Below are positions 1-12,200 of a DNA stretch of 64,000 nucleotides, piece after piece. How positions within the stretch are numbered: the stretch's first letter is position 1; every line of letters starts with the position of its first letter. The stretch comes from Blastobasis lacticolella (taxonomy: Eukaryota; Arthropoda; Insecta; Lepidoptera; Blastobasidae), in NCBI GenBank assembly GCA_905147135.1, contig LR990046.1, positions 12,430,501 to 12,494,500 of the forward strand, read 5' to 3'. Position numbers and translations under genes: made by a program. The notes below the pieces were generated by a model that was not told the origin of the DNA, searched no databases, and saw nothing but the letters and a program-made list of their open reading frames with translations.

Positions 1-231
1 ATGTTCTGATTTTAATGATTGAAATGATTACTTTTGCGATTCCGTATCATCGATTTCATGGGTTCACTTGCTAACAAAGTTCCATTGCAATAAACTGAAA
101 CTATTAAATCGATCATGCGTAATCGTGACAGTAACAATTTCCATAATTGAACTCAGAGAATTGCTGGCAACGACATGATTTCAGTTTACTTTATAATTTT
201 ATCATCATTATATTACTACGCTCCCCCTCAG

Positions 232-3200
232 CGGACTGGCCGGCCGTGGAGGCGGCGGTGATGTGCGGCGCGAGCGGCGGCGGCGACGACCGCCCGGCCA
301 GCCCCGTGCACCCGCAGTCCGGGACCACGTTGCTGGACAAGTTCACGCACGCGCTCATCGTCAAGTGCACCAACGAGGTAAATTGATAAAAAATAATAAT
401 TAATAAATATGCATTGACAAATTCACACAGCGCCATCTAGTCCCAAAGTAAAAGTAAAAAAAAAAGTAAGCAAAGCTTGTGTTATGGATGATAGATAACC
501 GATAAACTACTTAAATACTTTCTTTTAACTACATTGTTATATATGATCAAACGAACTTCGCGAAGTTCGATCGATATTATATGAGTCGCTTCATTCGAAG
601 ATATAAGATAATTCACAACGTAGTCCCTTTAGCCTACAAGGTAGCTTCGCACGTTTATTTAAAGTAAAATCGATTTGTTTTCAATCGATCATTTTTTCGA
701 TCCTACGTATCGATACAGCCAGCCGCCATTTTTACGTCATTCTTTTTAGAGATACTATGCGAAACTTCCCCACGCCTGGGAATATGGGCGGGCGGGTGTT
801 ATATCTTCGAATGAAGCGACTGACGACTCATATAATATCGATCGAACTTCGCGAAGTTCGTTTGATCATATATTATATTTCGTCGCTTCATTCTTCAGAT
901 ATAAGATAATTCACAACGTAGATGTTTGGAGAGGGAAGTTTTGCAAATTTTAAACAAAATATTAATTATTCATACATTTTAAACAATGTATTAATGATAC
1001 GGTATTAACCGTAAATTAAACATATTACATAATGGACACTGTGGTTAATTCATTATTAAGTAAGCAAACGGGTTTAACAAATCGGCCGACATCAGCGATC
1101 GGCCTGATATAATATCTGGCGAAAACGCGATGAGCTGGTCCATGCGGCCAGCGCATTGCGGGCGCTCCGCTGCGGAGACGCCGCCGGCCCCAGCGCCAGA
1201 CATCGGATGCCGGTCACACCGAGCCACAGCACATGGACCCATGACACACTGCTCTTTGTCATCACCCTGCCAATCCATTGGCTAATGGTTTGTCCGTGAC
1301 TTGTTTATGGTGTGGATTGCACGACAGAAAGAGATACCTTAGTATGTGCCAGTACTGAGATGCTCGATTCTAATCAGATACTCCTCGAGTGTGATGGAAG
1401 GGGTTATGCGTAAATTAGGTACGAAAGAGCCTAGCGATACTAGTGACCTGACCCAAATGTTGTAACTAATTATGATTTTAATTAGAGATGAAACGGATAG
1501 TTGTTTGGCCGGATACCGGATACCGGATATCCGGCCAGCCTCCTAGCCGGATAGCCGGATATCCGGCGGCCGGATATTTACAGGTCATAGTCTCTGAACA
1601 AGTTTGTACAAGCTGTAATCGCGGCGTGGGACTTTATACGACTGCATGTGTTTACGTAATTTAAAGTTTTCGTTTAATGTGAATAATTTGAACGTCGAAC
1701 TGAACAATTATTCCGCCCTTTTACGGATTGATAGTTTCAAAATACGGGCCCACACACATTAGCCCACAGCATCGTAGGGGATAAACGACATCGTATACTA
1801 CCTCTAAATATAAAGAAATTCATATTTTAATCCAGGATAATATTTTTTAATATCTATAATTTCAATATATATCTTGATTGACTTTTAATTATTACACTAA
1901 GTACATTATAATACTAAACAGGACTTGTCAAAACTACACACGACAAAAATGCGTATTTATGCTGCTACTGCTCAAAATAGAAAGAAATGGAGGAAGCAGA
2001 CAAGGAGAGCTGACTCCAGCTAATGGAAAAGGCATAGTGCAAAAAGAAGAGACCAGAAAACTATTAATTATTTTTGCTATAAATTAATTTTGGTAGGTTA
2101 GCAAAAATAATTAATAGTTTTCTGTTTTCTTAATGAACGATACCGACATAATCAATAGTTCCTTGATTAATGTTTATGGTTTTTAAACGTTTTGATACGA
2201 CTTTTTACTCGACTGCTACAGAAGGGCATATATTTCCGATGAGCAAAATCACTTTTATGGGCTTTTCATACATTTTTTACTATCCGGTATCCGGCCGGAT
2301 ATTAACGCATTATCCGGTATCCGGCCGGATAGTAAATTATGGCCGGATAGGCCGGATACCGGATAGTGGCCGGATATCCGTTACATCTCTAATTTTAATG
2401 CTATTTGAGGTGGTATTAATATTATCATCCTTAAAAGTGATAGCGTTTGTACCCTGTGTGTGTGTGGTACACAGGGCCAGTAATATTCCTAATGTTCTGG
2501 TTAACTTTTTATTATGATTTATTTAATCGGACGGGACTGAATTTGAAATGTTATCCAATACACTCTCGTGGATTCCAAGTGGCAGTATACCTAGGCAAGC
2601 TTGGATTGAATTTAAAAGCTCCTTTTAGTGATCGTTTAATTCAAACATCCTAACTGGGACCAAAATGGGATACGGAGCTGAACGATGATTGTTCAAATTG
2701 TCATACGAAGCATTCGTATTAAAACAATTACCTAAAATGTTATCACAAATTCGTTAGAATTTTTATTTGGATCAGTATTATTCTGCAATCAAAATTGCAA
2801 ATCGAGAGAAGTGCGGCAAGTGAGAATGCATGAGATTAATCGCATTTACTGCGATAGCCTCCGAGTCCTGTCTGCCGGATAAATAGCGCTTATAGTCGGT
2901 ATTGACGCGAGACATGAAATCGGTAATCTACCGATACCTCAATCATAGTCTGTCTAACAGTGTGGACTATCTATCGGTAAGCCGAGTCAGAGAGTTTCCA
3001 CTCTATGTCCTTTACTCTCTTAATATCACATAACGAAATATGCCGCGCTAGATTCTTTGCATGAAGGTATTCAATACTTCCTTGACAATTTACATAGCTG
3101 ATAGCTGTGGTGTTATCTACTCGTACCAATATAGCAAAATTATTATCGTATGATGCAACATTTTTAGGTTTAGTTTATCCAGTTAATGGGATACTTGAGT

Positions 3201-6200
3201 TCACATTGCTTCCAACACCCGTTGACCCAATCAGTCAGCACGGTTCCCCAGTCAGCACGAGAGGCATAAGTGAAGTTCTCGTTTACATAATAAAGTCCTG
3301 AGGGGCAATAAAGGGCCAATGTTTTGCGCCCATCAATTAAGAACGTAGAACGGGGGGATATTTATGCTAAAGTTTAAGTAGCTATTATATTTTTAAATAC
3401 ATATATATATATGTATAATAATTTTTATAATAATTTTTGTGTGCAATCAGCTGTATTGTAGCGCTGGACAAGCTGCTACTGACAGCGCAATAAGTTGAGC
3501 GAACTTATATTGTTCAACGGGGAAGACACGAAAATATATACACTGATTGTCCTATAATGTCGCTTTTCTCCATTTAAAAAAAAAATTAGTGAAATTTTCA
3601 AAATTAAAACATAAACTAGAATTTTACACATATTTTTAGGTTGCAAGTTGCTTTTGTTAACGTTGACTATGAATCCGAGACATTGAAGTAATCTGGGCCT
3701 CGTTAACATTGCTTAGACATTCCTCGAAGTCATTGCCAATGCAAATGATATCGTCTAAGTATAGCACGGATTTTGAGCCTTGAGACCTTATTAAGACCTT
3801 AGTCATCACTTTAGTAAACCCTCGCGGGGCAACCGAGATACTAATACGGTAAGGCTGAAAAGTTGTAAATTCTGCCATCGAATTAAAGCTTTTATGATTC
3901 ACAATTTTAAATTTATCATATTTAAAAATGTGTTTCTTTGAATTTATTTTGAAATGGTTCTGTGGTCCGATATACGTGGTCGGTATAAATTTATTTGTGA
4001 TTTTAGATTTATGGTGAATCTTTTTTCCCCTTCGGTTTAGGTGCCGGGAATATTTTAGATAAAAATTGATTAGGTATGTCGGGCTGCCGCCTGCCCAATG
4101 CAAGGTGTTCGGCTGAACACTCTAAAATCGCACCCAAATCTACTAAGATTTTAATGGACTAGGGGACTCCTTCTTTTTGTCAGGAGCAAAAAGTTTGGTA
4201 TTGGTCAGGAGACAGAATACTTGTCTATACCAGGGGCAACATAGATATTGTGCCACGGACTTATAGAATGGGACTTCTAAACCGTCCCGAATCAATGCCA
4301 ACAATTAATTATAAAATAATTGTCCGCGACCAACGTGGCGCACCTGAGTCACTTAGGTGACTATGTAGGCGCGGCTGCGGCGGCCGGCGGCTTCCGCGGC
4401 GCGGGGAGGCTGCTTGGCCGACGCTCGCTGCGGATGCCCGGTGCTGGCCGGCGCGGGGGTAGCCGGCCATTTTCCCGGGCTCGCGTGGCCGAGCAAGGGG
4501 TATGACGATGGAGCCAATTCGCACACAGTACTTTCGAATAGCGTTTCGTTTTGGTGAGTGTTACGGACGACATTCAAGAACGCCTTATCGATAGGCGTTA
4601 TTATTATCAGTTATATTCTCGATTTCCAGTCCATAAAATAAAGATCGCACGAGTATGCGGCGGGCGTCACTCAGATATTTGACGGCGATGAATATGGTAT
4701 TCTCCTCGTTGGAGTACGTGTTGCGGCGCGGATGACCGCAACGAAGGCGCCGAGTTGCGGCCGCGCCGTCGCCGCTTTCTTGTCGCGGCCGCGGGCGCTC
4801 TCGGTTATCGAGCCTAAACTTTATTATTACGAAATTTTATTTTGGAGCCTGGAGTAACTTTATGTTTTCCGGCACTAAATAACTCTTAAGGATCTTTTCC
4901 TTGTAAGGGAGTCACAATAGACTGATATTGTTATGTATTTTGTTCCCGTGCTCGGGTCCGTTGTGGATATTGGCTTCGAGGGCCCGCACCAGCTGTGGGT
5001 CTAACTGTGCGCGGGCGCATCGGACGGCACCGACGAATGCTCTTTCGCTACTCTAGCGGCGACGGCGACCTGGGTCAGGTCTGTTGACGCCTCAGTAGCA
5101 AGTAATACCTCTCAGTAATTGCATTCGGAGGTGTGTCGATGTCTAAAACCGCAGACAAATTCATATTATGTCCGTTTTAGAACAAACGAGTTTACGAACG
5201 AGTGATCGATTACACCCCCTACTTTACTAGTAGGTACTTAATGTCCCACTGTTTAAAGTATTATTCTCATCGTTCATCGAGTGTTCATAATATATTAAGG
5301 TGTTTGTATTGATCCCCGATCAACTAAAAACCATTCCGAAGATAAAACCACGGATATGTGAAGAATGTGGGTATATCCACAAAATAAATCCGCACTGCCG
5401 ATTCTCGATCGACGGTGGCGGGTAGGTAGATGTCATAGACCTCTAAATGATTCTTGATCATCAGCAGGTTGAGACACTTGGGATTATTGCACATTGCCTT
5501 CGTGATGGTTCACGACCAACCTCCAGGCTCTGTGTCGATACCGTCGTGTTGGTTCTCGACCAACATCCAGGTGAATATGCACATTGCCTTCGTGATGATT
5601 CACGACCAACCTCCAGGCTCTGTGTCGATACCGTCGTGTTGGTTCTCGACCAACATCCAGGTGTATAATTTTACCTTCGCGTTGATTCTCGACCAACGTC
5701 CAGGTTTTTACCATCGTGTTGACTCACGGCCAACCCCCAGGTTTTACATTGAAACACTCGATGCATAAATTACACGTATCACATTAAGCGAAAATCGCGT
5801 AAAATAGAAACTTACTTAGTTTTAATCGGAATCTAAAGTATCTAAAAACCTCGATCATCACCAGGTTGAGAAACTAGATTATTGCATATTGCCTTTGTGA
5901 TGATTCACGACCAACCCCCAGGCGGTGTATGCGTAGTTATTTGATATCGTCGTGTTGATTCTCGACCAACCTCCAGATGAAATTTTAATAAAATTCTTCA
6001 TTTTTTATTGTATATACATTAAAGCTAAATCACCGTCGTGTTGACTCACGGCCAACCCCCCGGTTTTGTATTAATACACTCAATGCATAAATTATAAAAG
6101 TAACCACATTCGGCGAAAATATTGTAGGTACTTACATGAATTTTTATCGGAATCTGAAGTGGAATCCGAGAATATCGCCACTTTGTGACATCGTAGGTTT

Positions 6201-9200
6201 TTCGCTTTTTCTTTTAAAATACCGAATCTTGTTTCGAGGCTGCGTTTCTACTTTTGAAATAAAATTTTAACAATTTGTTGTGCACCACGTGTGCACGATA
6301 TGCTCGCTACCTCGCACGATAAAGGAATGACGTAAAAATGGCGGCTGGCTGTATCGATACGTAGGATCGAAAAAAATGATCGATTGAAAACAAATCGATT
6401 TTACTTTAAATAAACGTGCGAAGCTACCTTGTAGGCTAAAGGGACTACGTTGTGAATTATCTTATATCTGAAGAATGAAGCGACGAAATATAATTATACA
6501 TACTACATCCAGATCCATAACAGAAATTAAAATTCATTATTTAAATTTCTGCTCGGCCGGGAATCGAACCCGGGACCTCTGCGTGGCGACCGGCATGTTA
6601 AACAACTTACCACTCAAGTCGGTCTCAGGTGGCTAGTACTTACTCTGTACTTCAAAGTGATAAGTACACAGTGAACAATTCATCCATGATGTCTCTCACC
6701 TTGTCTTTGTCCTGTAAGGTCACGAGGGATGGATCAGGAGAGTTGAGGCTCGGCACGAAACAAGAGACGTATCTTACTTCCATTTAATCTTACCCTCGAT
6801 ATTTTTCACTTTATAGGCATTTCGTTGTTGAGAGTGACCCATATTTTCTTAGGTCGGCCTCCACTGAATATCCATTTAAATTCATCATTCATAAAATTCT
6901 CAAAGTACTAAGCCTAAGTGACTAACTCTTGTTGTCTTTTACAGATGCTAGACACTCTACTGCACACCTTGATAAGAGAACAACAAAATGACAGTATTCC
7001 GGGACGCGCTGAGCGTGCTCGTGAAGTGGCTCGCCGGTTCGTGCGCTCAGTTGCCAGGATCTTCGTCATATTCAGCGTTGAAATGGCGCCAGGAGCTGCC
7101 AAAAAGAAAGGGTAAATAAACATTCTAGATACTGATTTGGTAGGAATAATCTCTCTGTCAATACCCGCCGCTCTGCAAGTACTGTTTAGTCTGGATCTGC
7201 GATGGCGACTGAAAATGACACCTACCTTCCAGGCAGCCCGAGGAAAAGCTGCATCTTTAACGAAGCCCATATCATTATGTAGGCTATAACATATCGCTCG
7301 CACGATTCGGATGTGGAATGAGCTCCCAGCCACAGTGTTTCCTTTGGACTATGACATGGGATCGTTCAAGAGGTATATTAGAGATCTCTTCAGAGGCGGG
7401 CAACGCATTGGTGACTCCCCTGGTGTTGCTGATGTCCATAGGCGGCGGTGACCACTTTCCATCAGGTGGCCCGCATGCCTGTTTGTCTGCCGGATAACAT
7501 AAAAAAAAAAAAAATTGTTGGCTGCTCGACAATAGCTTATCCATGAATCTCTGTTTCAGGCCTCTCTCTATAACGTCGTCGCTTGTCCGTTGCCGGCGCG
7601 TGTTCGCGGCGCTAGTGGCCCTAGCTGTTGAGGAGCTTGTTGAAGCCGCAGACGCTCTGCTGGCGCCTGTACGGCTAGGCGTTGTGCGGCCCACCGCGCC
7701 TTTCCCACTCGCTACAACCTACGTGGACCTCGTAAACGGCAGCGAGGACCTCTTTGGGGTCGAGCCGCTGTCCACAGGACACTCGCGGCACTCCCACTCC
7801 CGCAGGTGCGTAGCCATACACTTTCCTTGTATCGTATCTGTAAACCCTAATCTTAGAAAATACTTAGCTTTAAAAACCACCGCGCCATGAAAAAGATTTG
7901 CGCTCAAAATATAGGCATGCTATTGGGATGGTATCTTTTAACTAAACAGCGTATTCTGTCCAGAAGTCACAGAAGTATTTGATGACAGTAGTAGATCTCT
8001 GATGTGTGATAGCGTCATTCCTTGACTGTTCTCGACTGAGTCCTTATAAAAAACTACTCAATCAAACTCATCCTTCGCCTTCTCTACAGAGAATCCAACG
8101 CGGCTGGTGGGCGCGCCGCCGCCGCCGGGACTTCCATGGGTAGCTCGACCCTGGTCCCCGACCGGTCTTCGACGCCAGTGGCGACTGAGTATGCGGACGA
8201 CGTGGCCGGCGAAGCTCTCGGTGGAGACGATGATGCCTCGGAGACAGACGAACCCAATGCGCCGCCGCCCGCACAGCCCGCGGACGCGCAACACCATGAC
8301 GACGCCATGGGGGACAGGTATGCGACCCTGACGGGTCAATTATCTGTTCAGTCCGAAGAATTCTTCAGTCTTGCGAGGTATGTGGCATGCCCATTGCCAC
8401 TTTGCTATACTAAGTTGGCAGGGTGGTGCCCTTTGTTATTTTAAGGATATCGTCATTTCGGAACATGTCACGTGGCGAATTTCGAGTATAGTTCTTTCTA
8501 TTTATTGGCTAAGTTCCACCTACATCGACATCCACTCGCGATCTAGATCAAATCCCTACTAATGCGAAAGCAACTCTGTCTGTTACACTTTCACGCCTAA
8601 ACCACTGCACCGATTTTTATGAAATTCGGTATGGAGATAGTTTAGCATTTGTAGCACAAGTTGCTGTCGCGCGCGATAAGCGAGGAAAAGCGCGACATAG
8701 GTATTGCTATCTCTTTCGTCTTACTATTTATTGAGAGAAAGAGACAAATGCTCTCTCGCGGCGCGAGCTTTGTCGCGGACACACTTAGCAATATAACGTG
8801 TAGTCCACACGGGGGAAGTTGCGGGTGGAAAGCTAATGACAACATAAACTACGAAATTCTTCCTGCTCTGCGACCATATTTTAAGACTCCCATTGCAAGC
8901 GAATATAACTGGCCAACACCGTAGGGCGCGGCCATTTGGTCTAGATCGCGAGTGGGTGTTAAATAGGTCGGGATTTAGCCACTAAGGCGCCCTATACTCG
9001 AAATTATCACTGGCAATCTAGACAAAACACTTACCCATCGTCCTATTCCTAACGAACGATGAACAAATCCAGAGGGCAAGAGCAACATGTGGTGGTGGAG
9101 AACGGCACGGAGCGCGCCGAGGGCGTCGAGAGCGAGAGCGAACTCGACTTGCTGGCCGAAGTGGAGACAGAGAGTGACTCCGACGACCAGGACAACGCAG

Positions 9201-12200
9201 AGTCGGCGCAGCGTAGCGTGCAAACGGGAGCAACACAGGGCTCCGATGCTGGTATGTATGCCACATAGTTTTTTGCTTTGCGATTAGTTTTTATAGGACG
9301 TTTTGGGGTTCGACGATATGTGCAGCGTGCAATTATGCTTTCTAATTCCGGACTAACGAACAGGGGTGTTATTAGGTTGACATGAGTGGCTGTGGCTCCG
9401 TGTATGTGTGGAGGTGTGTTTTGTAATCGAGTGGGAGGATACCCACGCTTTGTCTTACGGTACGAGGTCGCCACTCGAGAATTCTACTCTGTGGCATCGT
9501 AGCGCCCGAACGAAAGGACCGGTTTAGATGCGGTTATCTTTATTTGAAAGGCAGTTTAATCGAGATCGTTTTTAGCATTGTTTCATTATAATCGGTTCAG
9601 TAATTTAGAAAATATTTGTGTATATGTTAATTTGTATACCCGCGACGGGTTTTCCTATTGTACAAGATCAAAGAACAAAAAAATTACAAATATCGTGGTA
9701 TAACATCACGTAAGCAGAAGCTAAATTGTTCCATTTGCTGTGGTCCTGCCTGACAATCCGCATTGATTTTTTCCAGTCCAGTTTCAGTCAGTCTAGCGTT
9801 CTCTTGATTTTTTATGTTTCGCTGTAGATAAACAGTCAAGTGGACCATTTGATGGAAAGTGGTCGTCGCCGGAAATAATTAGTATGAGCGAGAAACGTTT
9901 ATTTGTTTAAACGTTATTTCGAATCGACACCTGATTTGTATATTCTATCTTTAAAATGTCTTTATATCGTGGATCTTCCAGCTTTCCGCACGAGCCGTTT
10001 GGTTCAACCTTTATAATGCATATAAATAAGGAATGGAATATGTTTTTTGCAAATGTTTCATGATCGTTATAATCTCGACGCCTTGAAAGCTACAGTGAAC
10101 AGGCTGTTCCTATACAGGCATTCTCCATCTTAAGCAGCCATCTTCACTTACCGCCAGGTGAGATGGTAAGTGCCTGGCTACGGGCTTTGTCCCACCGCTA
10201 CAACTCCTGTGTAGCCAGGATCTACAGCGGCGACCACAAACAGTTCCTAAGTTTTGACACTCCATCTACACCATCAATGCCTGGCTAGTCTTATTTATAT
10301 ATAAAAAAATCTATAATGTAATAAAACAACCGCCCAGCGAACGCCGGCCCAGCGCCGTCCCATTCTTATTTGAGTTATGCGTTGCACCGCGACAGGCATA
10401 GCGTCGCTGCTGCTGTACCCGGAGGACGAGAGCGGCGACTCGACACAGCCCGAGGACGAGGACTCGGAGGCGGGCGAGACGGACGAGCAGGACGGCGAGG
10501 CCGACCCGCCCATCCCGGACGGGGAGCCGCTGGAGAGGCGCGCCGCGCCGCCCGCGCGGCCCAACCTCGCGCCGCATGCAATGCAGTGGGCTATACGGTT
10601 AGTGCCTACATCACCCGAGGGTTTGCACGGTTTCAGATGGCGGTAGTGAGGTGTAAGGTCCCTGCCTCGCGCCGCACGCCATGCAGTGGGCCATACGGTT
10701 TGTATTTACATCACCCGAGGGAATCAGGGTTTCCGATGGCGGTAGTGAGGCGTAAGGCCATTTCCTCGCGCCGCACGCCATGCAGTTGGCCATACTGTTT
10801 GTGCCTACATCACCAGAAGGAATCGGGGTTTTCACGGTTTCAGATGGCGCTAGTGAGGCGTGTCCCTTGTCAGAATACTGTCGTGCTGTTGGATGCTGCT
10901 GTAAAATGACGAATCTATTCCAGCCTATAACAGGGCTTTTGACAGTACACCTTACGTCGCAGTAACGCCATCTCGTGGATTTTGGAATCGCGAAAACCCT
11001 CATTGGTCTGGATTCTGCACATTGCTACGTAACTGTCTTTGACTTAAAGTGCCCCGTGTACCCCCAAGAGTAGAAACTGAACCTCCAGGAATGGACGTCT
11101 AGCATTATTAGCGGATGGGTTGAAAACAGCAGTGTTGGAAAATCGCAACAGAAACAATTGCTCCCCATTTTGAAATCAACGTAGGTTCTAAGTGCAGTAC
11201 GTTGTCACTGTGAGGACTAAGATGAAATGCCTCATGCCTGTAATTTCGCTGGCTATCTCATCCATCAAATTTGGCGGCAGGAATAGATAAGGCGGTGGTA
11301 CTCACCCAGGCGGACTCCTCAGGCTTGACATAGTCCTACCATCTAATAAAAGCGGACTGTCACTAACCTTGCTTATGTTCCCAGGTCCCGCGAGACCACC
11401 CGCGGTATTAGCAGTGGCACGGGCGGCGTTAGGCTGACGGGTAACTCGTCGCTGGTCTTTATAGACCCGGCGTCGCTGCGACGCTCGGCTGCCGCGGCCG
11501 CCGCCGGCGCCCACGACCCACACTCGACATCCACTACGGCCTCGTGTCTGGCGAGAGCTTTCGGTATGTATACAATACAACTTATTCATTGTTAAATAGC
11601 TTCCAACAGTTCTTCATCACAGCCCATAACAGTCCACTGCAGGACTTCACGAAAGCGGAGGTTATTGCCTTGTGGAAAGTGGGTTGGAAATCGCAGTGTT
11701 ATAAATATAACAATGGAAAACACTGCTGCCCATTTTCCAGCCTACGGAAACTCTAGATCTTTTGCCTCGAAAACATTAGTCGCCTTGTACGACACCCACG
11801 AGTGTAAGGAGTTGGTCCTATTCTACTCTGCCAGACACCACCACCAACAGTTTTGTTTTAAATATTCCACTATCACCCGTATCATCATCCGAGTGATCAA
11901 TCTCGGATTGCGCACGCTCCGCTACTATCATCCCTATCTTCCAGTGAGAGTCAAATTCACCACAGACAATATATGGTTTGCCTACTGGTCAATTATTACT
12001 AAGAACATTTCTAGAATACTCTCTTCCAGTTAACAACCTTATATCTATTTATATACACCATCTCTATGTGATGGAAAGATGTATTTCGAATTATAGTTTG
12101 ATAACTCAAACTTGCATGTTTGAGTTATCAAACTATAATTCGAAATATTGTTCATTCCTATCTCACACCATATTACGGCATTATTTCTTTGCAGGCATTG

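Noticed and set aside
4309..4577. Possible extra UBR5 exon in the GC-rich block
   Set aside because: Exons 1 and 2 join directly in phase 0 with the expected family order (KCTNE then MLDTLL), leaving no missing residues, and the block has no matching phase or family similarity.
5447..5768. Open frames over the 5.4-5.8 kb region
   Set aside because: Produced by the 90-bp repeat (length divisible by three) and present on both strands; not coding.
6541..6620. tRNA gene on - strand
   Set aside because: The B box is good, but the cloverleaf does not close and the sequence continues as a SINE with another copy at 23.6 kb.
12082..12147. microRNA precursor
   Set aside because: The stem is completely perfect and the loop very short, unlike a typical pre-miRNA; kept only as a hairpin.
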